From NCBI GenBank assembly GCA_001643675.2, contig LSRY02000002.1, positions 967,501 to 1,031,500 on the forward strand: 64,000 bases of DNA. The letters are read 5' to 3'. This document shows positions 35,101 through 46,360 of the stretch, piece after piece. Origin of the DNA: Monocercomonoides exilis (taxonomy: Eukaryota > Preaxostyla > Oxymonadida > Polymastigidae). The notes beneath the pieces are model-generated. The model saw only the letters and a program-made list of their open reading frames with translations, was not told the DNA's origin and made no database searches. Every line of letters starts with the position of its first letter. Within the stretch, counting starts at the first letter, position 1. Both the position numbers and the translations under genes were made by a program.

Positions 35101-36496
35101 CGCAAACCCAAAACGGCGCGGGTCGCGTGTCTTTGAAGAAAGAGAGCTCAATCGGAGAGTTGGTGTTGAAGAGGATACAGGCAAAATGGCTGAAGTGGAA
35201 GGGGAGGGAGATAAAGTTGTGGGTGTATTGACAGTAGCAGCGAGTGATGGGGTCGTTGAATTGGAAGGAGAAAAAGAGGAAGATGGTGATGGTGATGGTG
35301 AAGGTGAAGGTGATAAAGATGAAGACGGAGACGGAGACGGAGACGGAGACGGAGATGGAGAAGAACGAATTGAGCTATGAGAATTAGGTTTAGCGGTGAA
35401 TCTTGAGAGGCGAGAAGTAGATGTGGTGACTGTCTTTGAAAGACGAGAATTTGACTTAAGTAGTGTAGTATTTGGGACAGATGATACTTTCTTCAATGTT
35501 CTATTAGAAATCACCGACTTCGTTTGTATCGATGTTGGTATTTCCCCTGATACAATACTTTGTGAATGGGCTAATGGACGACGTGCAGGAATTGTTCTTT
35601 CAGTCTTGGCAGTGCTTCGGTGTTGCAAGGTCCTTGCTTGGCGATATTCTTGGGCTTTTTGTTCCCTTAAATTAAAAACATTAATAATAATTATTCTCAA
35701 AGAAATTTCTTGAATAAAGCAAACCTTTCAAATTGTTCTCTTCGGTCTTCTTCCAAAAGCTCTTCCATTAATTTCTTTCGCAAAGCAGTTATTGATCCAG
35801 ATGTATGTGACGATGGGCGAAGAAGGCTTCTGCTTGTTTCATTTGTTAAAATATGTTGTTTGAGTTTCGTTGTTGCTTGTTTTTTTGGCTTACTTTCGCT
35901 AAAAGAGTTATCATGTGCAACTGTTTTCGTTTTTCGTTTATTGGTCTCCGCTTCCTGTTGGATTCGTTTAAATTCCTCTGGAGAAATAATGCTTATATCT
36001 TTATCATTCATAATTTCTCTTCTTGTTCTTCTAACCAAATCAAGTTTTCCTTTTTTAAAAGGAGATACATCGTTTAATATTTTCTTCAATTAAATATTTC
36101 TAACCTTGTCTTCTTGATTCATAATGCTTGAATCTTAAATCTGCTAATTCTTGTGGATATTTCCCGTCGCGAAACGTTTCCACGGGTTTAAACTGTAATT
36201 CACTTATGTTTATTCCTTCTTGAAGAACTGTTCATTTTAGTGAAATTTAAAAGAGAAAAATTTTTATGAAATTATAAACAACAATTAAGAATGATGCGGA
36301 AAAAAAATCAAAGCGCAAACGTGCTTCGCAAGAGCGAGGCGTAAGGTTTATATCTTCTTGAGTTCCGTCTATTTGCTCTAAATTCATTTTTAAATCCTGC
36401 ATTTAGCTCATACAAATCAATAAATGAACTTAAGCCCATATTAAAATGTTCAATCTGTTTACGAAATAATTCACGAGTTACAAATGTTAAAATCAT
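29146..36496 (-). CDS. Large coiled-coil protein with short introns
   Basis: Function not recognised. The main exon 29146-35665 joins 35725-36049 through a 59-nt intron (GTTTGC..TTAAG, phase 2), then 36105-36202 through a 55-nt intron (GTTAGA..AAAAAG, phase 1), and probably 36321-36496 (118-nt intron, phase 2). This model stays in frame for about 2372 residues. An alternative acceptor at 36228/36227 would add LQEGINISE but does not fit the upstream phase, so the 5' end is provisional. The N-terminus is conserved-looking and basic (LNAGFKNEFRANRRNSRRY; KYPQELADLRFKHYESRRQ). A Ser-Pro repeat, Glu-rich disorder and then roughly 1000 residues of heptad-like Glu/Lys/Leu coiled coil follow, and finally a Ser-rich tail with one hydrophobic stretch (LDSFLFITLSLLAFSIS). 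A structural role in cytoskeleton or membrane tethering is plausible but unproven. Confidence 0.72.
35255..35370 (-). repeat. Ser-Pro dipeptide coding repeat
   Basis: Within the coiled-coil gene, hexanucleotide-like units (ggagac / ggtgat on the + strand) encode two runs of alternating Ser-Pro separated by short Ser stretches. It lies just N-terminal of the acidic region. Likely a disordered spacer that can change length by replication slippage. Confidence 0.7.
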
Positions 36497-36795
36497 TCGT
36501 TTTTAGTGTTTACAGGATTTGAGTATTCAAAAGGTGTTTTTCATTGATTATAAAAGTTTGTTTTTAAATAAGAACAGGAAATATCTAATATAATAAATAA
36601 AATGAGAATATTTGTTGTAGAACACAACAAAAAGCTTGTAATGTGATTTGAGCATAAACAATAGACGTATTTCAGTTTATAAAATAAAAGAAATTATAAA
36701 TAAAAAGAAGAAGAGCACAAAATTTATTAAACCAAATAAAAAAATCTTCACATGATTCTATTTTTAATTCTTTTTTTCTTTTTTTCTCCTTTGAC

Positions 36796-39700
36796 TTATT
36801 TATTATCTTTTTCTCTCCTAACCATCCCTCTCCTTGCACTGCTCAGATCCCCCTCGCCTCCAAATCCCTGTGCCCCCGCTGCTCCAGACGAAGCATTCGG
36901 AGTCACAGGCGGAATTCGCATAGACAATCTTGATTGTCCAGGAAGCAACGTAGAAGAATGCGAAACATTGAGTGTGGAAGGAAGCGAGGACGAAAGCTGT
37001 GCAATGATTGACAAGAGCGTCGTGCGGGCGACTGAAGATGGGGCCTCAGAAAGCGGAGAGCACAAGTGCTGTTGAGAGGAAGGAGAGGAAGATAAGTCAG
37101 CTGTGCTGAGAGGAGAGGCAGAGAGAGAATGGGTGAGGGAAGATGGGGTTGAGTGTGAAGAAGAAGAAGAAGATGATGATGATGATGATGATGATGTAGT
37201 TGTTGTTGTTGCTGCAGAATTAGAAGAATGAGAAGAAGAAGAAGAAGAAGGAAGTGTTCCTCCGCTGCTTGCTCCAACAGAAGAAGAAGAAGCAGAAGGA
37301 GTCAATGGTGTTGAAGAAGAAGAAGAATTTGAACTAGAAGAAGATAAACTTGGCCGAAGAGTCGAAGAAGTGGAGAAAGTGCCTGAAGAGCGGAGTGTGG
37401 AAGAAGAGGAAGACATGTCTGTGCTCAGCGCAATCTGCACAGAACGAGGAAGCGTCACAAACTCTTCCTCTGTTTCTGCTCCTCTTTCAGCCTCCCTTTT
37501 ATCTCCTTGTCTCTCCCCTTTCTTCTTCTTCTTCTCCTCTTTCTCCTTCTCCTTCTCTTCTCGCTCTTTCTCCTTCTCGCTCTTTCCCATCGCACCTCCC
37601 CCGTTCATTTGCTGCTGCGTCTGCAGCATCTGCCTCTGCTGGCGCTGCTGTGCCCTCTGCATCATCACCCCCAGGCAGCTCAGCCACGCTGACAGCACGC
37701 CCGCCTTCTCCTCTACCACTCGCACAAGCGCTGCCTCCAGCTGACTCAGAGCAGAAAGCGCAGAACTTTCGGTGTTGATCTTCAGAGGTGCAGGGATCGA
37801 CAGAGAGAGACGGGAGGTGGAGGAAGAAGAGGAGAGCGAAGAGGAAGAAGGAGAAGAGATGAGAGAAAGAGAGGTTGTTGGCTGGGCAGTTTGAGGAGAG
37901 GAGCCGAATGAAGAAGAAGAGGAAGAAGATGAAGAAGAAGAAGTTGGGGTAGATGGAGCTAGTTTCAGAGAGGTGTCAATAATTGATGGAGAAGGCTGGG
38001 AAGCAGATGCTGTGCTGTTGTCTGAATACGAAGAGGTGACAAAAGAAGAAGGCTTTATTTGTTCGGCTGTGTTGCTGGAAGGCTTTGAGGAGACAGATGT
38101 GGTCACATTGGAAAAAGAAGAAGGTATGTGTGATTGAGTGTTAGCTGATGATGAAGATGAAGAAGAAGATGATGATGAAGATGCAGCACCAGATTTAGGC
38201 GATGTTAAAGGCGGTGGTGCAACTGGTACAGTTTTCAGTGGTGCAAAAGAGGAAGTCGATGATGAAGAAAACGGGATAGAAGAAGGATTGTAATTGGATG
38301 CAGATGAAGAGGAAGAGGAAGAAGAAGGAGACAAAATGACTTCTTCTTCTGGCAGATAGTCGGCCACTGAATACAACGCAGGAAGAAGGAACGTCTGAAG
38401 CATTGTGGTGTCGTCTTCTGATGTGAACGGCAGCATTTCTTCGAATGAGTTGAATGCGACTGCTCCGTCGGCCTCTGAAAAGGCCAGAGCAAATGGATTG
38501 GCAGAGAGAGAAGAGGAAGAGGAGGAAGAAGAAGATGATGACGACGATGAAGAAGAAGAGGAAGATGATGAAACAGACATGGTTCTTAAGAGTGGCTGGT
38601 GGAAGGCAGGAGATTGGGAAGACGGCAAAACAGGTGTGTTTGGAGAGGATGTGGTCAAAGAGTGGGAGCGGTGAAGTGCAGAAGACTGTGCAGCAGATGA
38701 AGAAGAATAGGAAGAGGAGGAGGAGGAAGAGGAGGATGATGATGAAGATGGAATGGATGATTGAGGGGAAAGCGTTGTTGGCTGTGGAGCTGAAGGTGAT
38801 GGAGATGGCTTTGAAGCGAGATTTTGTGGAGAAGAGGAAGATAAAGCAGAGGAAGAAGATGATGATGATGATGATGAATTCTGAGTAATTGATTCAGGTT
38901 TAGCAGGTGCGATTGGCTTTACAACGGGAGAAGGAGGAAGCGATGATGAGGAGACGATAAGCGAATTGTTGCTGTCTTTCGTTGAAGTGGCAGGCGTCGC
39001 AGACACATCCGACCACCTTTCCTCTTGTGCATTGTTTGCTCTATTTGCACTTTCATCTGCTTTTGGCGCTCCATTTTGTTGTTGCGCATCCTTCTCTGCT
39101 TTGCCGTTCTGCATTTGCTGTGTTTTCTGCATTTGCTGTGTTGCTTGTGCAGGCTGCTCTGTTTGTGGACTGCTCTGACTTTCCGCTTGTGGCTTTGTTG
39201 GCTTTCTCCGGATAAGCACCTCTGGCTGAATCTCTCCTTCGTCGCTTTCGTCGCCTTCCTCGTCGCGGTACCTCACCTCAGCCACTTCCTTCGCCTGCTT
39301 CGCCTCGCCCGCTTTTTCCTGCGCCTGGAGCTGCTCATATCGCTCATTTGCTCTTTTTTCCTCCTCTTTGCTTTTGCTTTTGTTTTCTTCTTCTTTTTCG
39401 TCTTTATCTTCGTTGTCGCTTTCGTCGTCTGAGAATATCCAGTCATCGTCCTCGCCGCCTTTTCTCGATCTTTTTGTGGACCCTTTCACAGAATTCCCTT
39501 TTGTGCTGCCTCTTCCAGTACTATTACTGTTTGACTCATCTCCTTCACCACTGACTTCGCTGTAGCGTTTTTTCCTTTCGACAAGATCAATTAAAATGCT
39601 GCTCTTTAGTGACTTGTACCGAGATTTCACAAACAGTTTATGCTTCAACAGATCCTTAGCAGTTGGACGCTCCGCTGGATTTATTTTTAAGCAATCGGCT

Positions 39701-40497
39701 ACAAATTCCTTCAGTTCCTTGCAAAAGAGTGGTGACGTTAGCTCTGGAGGCGGCTGATTTGGTATTAAAAATAAAACTCTCATTGGATGCACATCGGAAT
39801 GTGGCGGCTTCCCTGTTGCAAGTTCAATAGCAGTTATCCCTAATGACCATATGTCAGCCTTTGTGTCATAGCCATCAGTATTTTTTATGACTTCAGGAGC
39901 CATCCAAAAAGGCGTTCCAACAAATGTCTTTTTCTTATTCATTGTGTTTGTCAATTGCCCACTAACTCCGAAATCAGAAATTTTAACATCACCTTTTCCA
40001 GAAAGAAGTATGTTGGCTGCTTTTATATCTCTATGGATCTTTCCTTGTGAATGAAGATATTCCAAACCATGCAAAAGTTCTCTCAAAATGACAACGACAT
40101 AATTTTCTTCTAAAGGTCCAAGTTTCAAGATTTCTCCAACGGAGCCTCCTTCAAGATATTCCATTATTATCCAAAGCTTGCTTCCACTGACAAAGCTTCC
40201 ATAATAATTTGTGACATATGGACTCTTGCATTCCGAAAGTAAAGCAATCTCTCTCTGAATATCTTCAATGTCATCCTCTGCTTCTTCTAAGTCTATAACT
40301 TTAACAGCAACTATTTCATTTGTTTCTTTGTTTCTCCTACATTATTTCAAATATTTTGATCGATTTATTTGAAAAATATCAAGTAATCAAATTCTAAAAA
40401 AACAACAAGAAAAATCATACGCCTTCCACACTTTACCAAAGCTCCCTTCTCCAACAATTTCAAGAAGTTGAAAATTGTCAGTTTTTAATGAACTCAT
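36796..40497 (-). CDS. STE20-family protein kinase, GCK-III/MST3-like, with long Ser-rich tail
   Basis: Serine/threonine kinase of about 1205 residues. Exon 1 is 40421-40497 (MSSLKTDNFQLLEIVGEGSF), exon 2 is 36796-40336; the 84-nt phase-2 intron (GTATGA..TGTAG) splits the N-lobe just after the glycine loop and the joined frame is exact. All kinase landmarks are present: GEGSFGKV, VAVKVIDLEEAED, IHRDIKAANILL, ISDFGVSGQL, the STE20 signature TFVGTPFWMAPE, and DIWSLGITAIELA. SPYVTNYYGSFVSGSKLWII and EDDIEDIQREIALLS are very close to MST3/YSK1/MST4 kinases. In animals and fungi these act with MO25 and striatin complexes on polarity and the cytoskeleton. Unlike those ~430-residue kinases, this one continues for ~900 residues of Ser homopolymers, a Lys/Glu block and Gln-rich stretches. 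Catalysis is expected to be intact; the tail is of unknown role. Confidence 0.92.
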
Positions 40498-41315
40498 TAT
40501 TTTTTGTGAAAAAGATATAAAATGGGTTTTGATCATGAAATAATGATTCTATGAGAATATCATTAATTTCACGAAAATTTTTCATTATCCATTAATCCTT
40601 GGGGGGAAAAAATTAATTTTTAAATACTTAGCAATTTGTTGAAACTCACAAACAACAGAAACTTTGTAAAAAACAAAACAAATAATTGGATTATATTCTT
40701 TTGTAGTTTAAATAGGTACATAACATGTCCCCTAAAGAAAATTTAAAACCGATCCAGGATGATTAAATAAAAATTCTTATTAAACAAATAAAAAAATTAA
40801 ATCGGAAAAGATAAGAAACAAGTCAGGTTGAGAAAGTTATTCGGCCAAACATTAGAAGAAGATTCATCCCAGACACTTCAGGAAAAAGTAAAAAAAGGAA
40901 AGAAAAAATGTTCGCGATATGAATTCAAATTAAAAAAGCCAACATTTGAAAAGAAAAACAGATTACAAAAATTTTTGTTTTCAAAAATACATACGAAAAT
41001 AACTGTCGCACCAACAATGGAAACTACATGTATATGTGACAGATATTTGAAACACCATGGAAACAGGAAAGAAAAAAATATTATTACATGGAAAAATGCA
41101 CTCGCAAAATAACAAAACAACAATTGCTTGGATCATAAAAAATAAACGAAAAAAAGGCAAAACCCTTGAAATATCGAAATTTTGCCAAATAAAAAATTAC
41201 ATTTTCCAGCCTCACTAATTGAGCCAAAATTTCATCGATTGTTGTATCAAAAAGGCCTCGCTGTTAATTATTCTGTAAATTGGAAATTCATTGAATAAGC
41301 GCTTGATAAAATACT
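40498..41315. other. AT-rich gap between kinase and cyclin genes
   Basis: No supported gene. A Lys-rich 94-codon frame (40828-41112, +) begins with TTG, has no recognised family and is not counted. The first ~100 bases upstream of the kinase start must contain its promoter; no motif is asserted. Confidence 0.45.
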
Positions 41316-41942
41316 TTATTTCGTTGCCCATGATATTGCGCCTTCAAAGGGGCTAACTAATTTCATGAAATATTTTTTGTACTTCTTTTCATCAATGTAA
41401 CACTCATAATTTATTATTTCTAAAAATGTCCATTCTGAAGCACAAATAACATTAAACTGAATGTGTAATAGCTGGCACAATGCTTTGTTAGAATAAATAA
41501 TATTATATTCTCGAACGTATTTTATGGCAATGATGATAGAGCACAAAAGTATTGTTCCAACAGTTTTTTGTGAGATATAACCTTCTCGTAATGCCTTTTT
41601 TTCAGCTAAATCTTTTTGAATAAACTTTTTCAGAAGTATATATGACACAACCATCTCACACACAGACAAATTACTTACAGATCTCATTAATTGTAACGTA
41701 TCAATTACCACTTTGAATATCGTTTCACCCATTTCCGATAAGCGTATTTTCCTATCATTTGACGATTCTTTATCACTTTGAGTATACCCAGAAATGCAAT
41801 CAGATAGAAGATCTGACACAGATTTTGACATTTGGTTGATCTCCTTGTCGCTTATTGGGTTTTTTGAATTTTCGTTAATACGTTGATTGAAGAGATCCAT
41901 TGCATCTTTATCTTCATTTTTCGAACTTTGACTTTCATCCAT
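41316..41942 (-). CDS. Small cyclin, possibly PHO80/PCL-like
   Basis: A 208-residue protein from an ATG at 41940-41942. After a hydrophilic N-terminus (about 80 residues) comes a helical region that reads as a cyclin box: VVSYILLKKFIQK, then TVGTILLCSIIIAIKYVRE (the usual conserved Lys-Tyr helix) and SEWTFLEIINYECYIDEKKY, corresponding to helix 5 of the box where cyclins often have E..fL..l.y...i. Length and arrangement resemble single-box cyclins of the Pho80/Pcl and cyclin-Y group, which bind Cdk5/Pho85-like kinases. The partner kinase is not in the window. No intron is needed. It directly borders the transposon island. Confidence 0.65.
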   Translation of the reverse strand: MDESQSSKNEDKDAMDLFNQRINENSKNPISDKEINQMSKSVSDLLSDCISGYTQSDKESSNDRKIRLSEMGETIFKVVIDTLQLMRSVSNLSVCEMVVSYILLKKFIQKDLAEKKALREGYISQKTVGTILLCSIIIAIKYVREYNIIYSNKALCQLLHIQFNVICASEWTFLEIINYECYIDEKKYKKYFMKLVSPFEGAISWATK

Positions 41943-42430
41943 TCTTTTATTTGTTGAAAAAGGGATAAAATCAATTTTACATTTTCAGCTTGCACAAATT
42001 GAATAAAAAATCTTTGCACACTGTTCACAGACTTCAACTTTAACTTTTCTTCTTGGTAAATACATAGATCTATCAATTTTTTTCATAAAGAGATAAACGG
42101 TTCGGATAAAATTAATGCCCTTAATATATAATTAGATAAGATTGTTGTGTGAACAACACTTTTTTTATTCTGGTTCAAAATTTTTTCTCTAAATAATTTG
42201 TTTTATGTGCATTCAAATCAATGAAATTGAGTATTATTGGAATTGGTACAATACAGATTTAGTTGCGAAATATGAATTAACGGAGATTTTTTAAATAACA
42301 GTTTTTTTTTAATTTGAATAAAGTCAACTTTATTCTAATTAAAGGGTAAACATAAAAAATTCAACATGAGAATATATACATGTGAAAATCATATATATCA
42401 ATAATTAATGTGGGAAAGGAAAATTACAGC
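41943..42430. other. AT-rich gap at the edge of the transposon island
   Basis: No gene or repeat recognised. It lies upstream of the cyclin start and should hold its promoter; the mariner A element begins near 42431. Confidence 0.4.
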
Positions 42431-42519
42431 CTGTCCGTTAAAAAAAGATGATCTTTCCATATTAACCCTTTTTTTAATAACACAAAATTCCTTTTTATTG
42501 TGCTTGGGATTTGGAAAAA

Positions 42520-43785
42520 ATGGAATTCATTCAGATTATTGATGCGAGAACGAAGTTAAAAAGAATAGAAGTTGCAAAATCCACACCCAATCTTAAGAAA
42601 TATCGGGTTAAACCTATTATTCTTCCAGTCATTCATCCCATTGAATATCAACTTCACCTATCAATTAAATAAAAGTCGTATTTGATGGAAAAAGAAAAAG
42701 AAGAAAGACAAAGAAAAATCAAAGATCTGAGAAATGGAAAAGCAAAAAAAGAAAATGAGAAGAAAAATCCCAATACTCCAGCAACATATGCTAAATGAAA
42801 AAAATTAGCAGAATTGTGCAGAATTCTTGGCTAGCAAAAAGGAAAATTTGTGTGCAAATCAATGCACATTAACTCCAGTTACAACATCTATATATTTAGC
42901 AAAGCTTCGAATCGGAATTGACATCACTTAACCACTTGGCCGAAAAGGAAAAAAAAAGGTGAATAATGAAATCTTCAACAAAATTGTGAGAGAGAAAATA
43001 AAGTCTAATCCTCTCACATCTGTAAGACAAATTGCAAAAGAATTATCCATGACTGGGTTATTATTCGGAAAAACATCTGTTCACCAAATATTATCTGAAT
43101 CCAATTTTTATCAATAAGAATTTCCTTTGTTTTCATATCAAAGAACAACAATAAAACCTTCAATATCCAAATCTGAGGAAAATAAAAAATACGAATAGAT
43201 TTTTTGTATCAGTTATTTCACCATCAAAATGATGGAGCAAAAATATTTTTATCATGGAGGAAACATCTTGGAACATCAACTGTATAAGAAGATATGGCCG
43301 AACTAAAAAGGGAGAAAAACTGCTTGAACCGCCTCCTCCAATCACTCAGTCTATTGCAGCAATAACGTCAATATCACACGATGGGATGGGCAACACTGAG
43401 CTAATTCGAGGGTCTGTCACTCATGAAATTTTCGAATCATATTTGAAAAGGTTTCTAGTGACCATTCAGGACAAAGATTCATCCGTCGTCGTGTTGGATA
43501 ATGCTTCGATACACCATGTTCATGTGGATGAAATTATTCGTGAAGCTGGGTATATTGCTTTGTACAATGTGGCATATTCACCAAATATTTAACCAGAAAG
43601 ATAATATCTTTGGAATATGGATGCAAATGGCAGAAGAAAATTTTCTAAAATGGAAAGGTGAAGATCATTTCATAACAACTCTATTGAACACTTTTAAAGA
43701 AATATTGCCTCGTGTTGTGAGAAGATCAATAATGCAAGTCGAAAACGAAGTCTGGCCTCGAGTTCTCAAAAAAATGGATAAATGA
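42520..43785 (+). pseudogene. Mariner/Tc1 (DDE) transposase relic, copy A
   Basis: Reading across several frames gives an N-terminus matching copy B (MEFIQIIDARTKLKR.. KPIILPVIHPIEY.., then NTPATYAK), followed by a DDE domain: ETSWNINCIRRYGR, TSISHDGMGNTELIRGSV, VVLDNASIHHVHVDE, YNVAYSPNI. Several in-frame stops interrupt it. The first catalytic acidic position, FIDE in copy B, reads FIMEE here, and the NPIEN block carrying the last Glu is destroyed by TAA at 43590 and a frameshift. It therefore cannot encode an active enzyme. It is useful because it preserves the sequence into which the 3-kb element inserted in copy B. Confidence 0.8.
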
Positions 43786-44160
43786 TCATTCATTATAATT
43801 TTTTATTCATTTCGAATTGATTTTCTCGTTTTTCAATTTCACAATTTTTTTGAAGAAAGCAAAGAAGCAGATATAAATCAGTTTGTTTTTATTTTAGAGA
43901 AAAATTGTTTATGAAATGACAAAATCAAAAATAGAAAAATCACATAAAAAAATTAATTCCCTGATATGGTGGACGTTGAACATTTTCTGAAATTATAAAA
44001 AAACAAACGTAATTCCAATCAAAATCAAATTCGTCATTTTTCATTGTTCATTATCAGGAGTGAATTAAACCTTGCGAAATTTTTGCTTTCTTATTTACAT
44101 TATGAAATCAAAAAAAAAACATAGCAGAAAATTTTGACACTTCTTTATTATTTCTTTATA
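43786..44160. other. AT-rich tail between transposase A relic and MITE
   Basis: No coding potential; presumed 3' part of mariner copy A. Nothing else recognised. Confidence 0.35.
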
Positions 44161-44586
44161 CAGTGAAGCTCGGTTATATTCACCTCGGTTGTAATCGAGA
44201 CCGCAAATAATCACATTTTTTCGTACATCAATAAATTTTGCTTTTTTTATGTGTAATTTCATTGGTTATAATCACATTAAAATCGTGAATAATCACAAAT
44301 TTTGAAAATTAATGGGTATTTTTTCTCTCTATTTTGATGTTTTTGCAAAAATGAAAGTTGTTTTTTTCCCCTTTATGATGAACAATATTTTTCATTAAAA
44401 CAATATATTTAGAAAAATCGATTCAAATGTGTGGATTTTAATTAATATTGAAAATTTTCTTTTTTTATCTTCAAAAAATTTTCAGAAAAACTTTTTAATG
44501 AAAAAGATGGTTCGGTTATTATCAAGTTCGGTTTAAATCATAAAAAATCGTGCAAAATGGATTGTGATTATAACCGAGCTTAACTG
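44161..44586. mobile_element. Pogo/Tc1-type MITE with TA target duplication
   Basis: A 426-bp non-coding element flanked by TA on both sides (44159-44160 and 44587-44588). The ends are an inverted repeat: cagtgaagctcggttata at the left, and ttataaccgagcttaactg at the right, continuing inwards with gattataatcac-like sequence. CAGT termini and TA duplications are typical of Tc1/mariner/pogo superfamily MITEs. The interior is AT-rich with no frame. No source transposase with these ends occurs in the window. Confidence 0.82.
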
Positions 44587-45428
44587 TATATATTTTCAAA
44601 GAATAAACATTATATAAATTAAATCAGAAAAAGTTTGAACATATATTTTTGCAGAATCATTAACAAACAAAGATTACAACAAACAAACCCAGATCGCAGG
44701 ACTAATAAACTTTTCCAGTTGCTTCAACCATTGACGATTCATCTTTTCACCAAATTTAATAAAATTTTCAAAAATTATAAAACAGTTATGAAATCAAGCA
44801 AAATCTAACTTTTGCACGCTTTTTCACGATCAATTGTATGACAAAAAGTGAAAAATGGTAAAAAACAAGATTTTTCTTCCATTTTTCTTTCCATTTAAAA
44901 GAAGATGCTTGAAAAACATTGAAAAATAGTTACAAAGTTCATTTCATTTCTAGGAATGATCAACTTTTTTTTTAAACGGACAGATCAACTTAAATTCCGG
45001 ACAAACTGAACAATATGTTCGGAAATAAAGTTGATCTTTCCAAAAATAATGTTGATAGAACCATCAATTGTATAAAAAAATTGAAATCTTAATAACAGAT
45101 AAAAACAGTGAAAAAATATCTTCATGAGCAATATTAATTTATTGGATGTTCGAACAACACAAAAAACATTTTTGATCACTCAAAACGTCACAACTGTAGA
45201 AGAATATAGTGCCAGGCCAGTCATAATGCCCTTCATTCATCTACTGGAAGACAGTATTTATTATGTTATTCGTATGAGAGCAGAATTGAAGAAAAAAGAA
45301 ACCGAAGTACAAAAAAGCGAACAAATACAGAAAGCAAATGATTCTGAAACGCGTATCAACAAAAAACCCCACACTCCAGCTACATTGGAAAAAAGAAGAA
45401 AGCTTACGAATTTGTTTCGAATTCATGG

Positions 45429-45770
45429 GGCAAAGGTGTAACTGCGTCCCTTTTGTAATTCTTGTTTTTAGACATTAGTTTTGTGATGTTTGAAATGCAA
45501 AAATTATTTAAAAACTTTTGTATGGACCGGTTTTTCGCAAAAATTTTTGTTTCTCATGAAAAAACCATTTTTAAAAATGACCCATAAATATGAGTATTTT
45601 TACAAATTTTTAATAAAATAAGATAATTATGAAATAAAAAGTGTATAAAAGGTCTTTAATTATTATATACTCTTATTATATTAATTAATTTTTGAAAAAT
45701 AAAACATTCAAAAAAAAACAAATAAATTAAAAAATTAAATATATTGATCAATCCCACAATTAAATTTTCA
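45429..45770 (+). repeat. Left terminal inverted repeat of the 3-kb element
   Basis: About 342 bp starting ggcaaaggtgtaactgcgtc. It pairs with 48105-48447 read on the opposite strand. AT-rich inner half. Confidence 0.88.
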
Positions 45771-46360
45771 TTATTCAAATAATAAAAAATTAGTTTCTTT
45801 CATCGTGAATTGAATTCTCGTTTGCGAACATATAACGAATCATATATATAAATATAGTTTTATAGTGTGTGAATAATAATTATCAATATATCATTCAAAT
45901 CTTTATGAATTTTGTTTATGATTTTTAATATGAAAATTTTTGTGCAGTTTGAGGATGTTTATGTTACACAATGATGATCATGAATAAAGAAGAACAAACA
46001 AATCGTGTGAAACATTCTTTTTAATTATTAACATTGTTTTATTAAAAATTTTGACAAAACTCATAAAATATCATTTATTTTCGTTTAAATATAACGAATA
46101 TTGAAGGCTAGACTATAATCAACACAGCGGCATCAGTATAAGAAGAAGAAAAGTTTATATAGATAAAAGAAACGAATTATAAAAGACACACGCAGTTAAA
46201 TTAAAGGTCAATGCCTACACTACATAAGCTGGAAAAGATATTTTTTGAATGAAACAATATTGGATTGAAGAACAATTAAAGGAAATTCCAGTTTTATCTT
46301 CGAGAAGGCCGTCACCCACGGATGAATGCGATTTATGGAATTGATGGTTGTGAACACACA

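Larger units (their letters stand above)
42431..44983 (+). mobile_element. Mariner/Tc1-like element, copy A (dead)
   Basis: A 42520-43785 transposase relic lies between candidate terminal inverted repeats of about 24-26 bp: 42431 ctgtccgttaaaaaaagatg reading inwards, and gatcaactttttttttaaac followed by ggacag ending at 44983. They match except for A-run length and two bases. A clean TA duplication is not visible at the ends, so the boundaries are tentative. The right part also contains a MITE at 44161-44586. Confidence 0.55.

Noticed and set aside
40828-41112. 94-codon Lys-rich plus-strand frame
   Set aside because: Begins with TTG rather than ATG, has no family resemblance, and sits in an AT-rich spacer.
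44161-44600. Possible tRNA B-box-like ggttcg strings
   Set aside because: They belong to the MITE ends and interior; no cloverleaf can be drawn. No tRNA or rRNA gene was recognised in the window.
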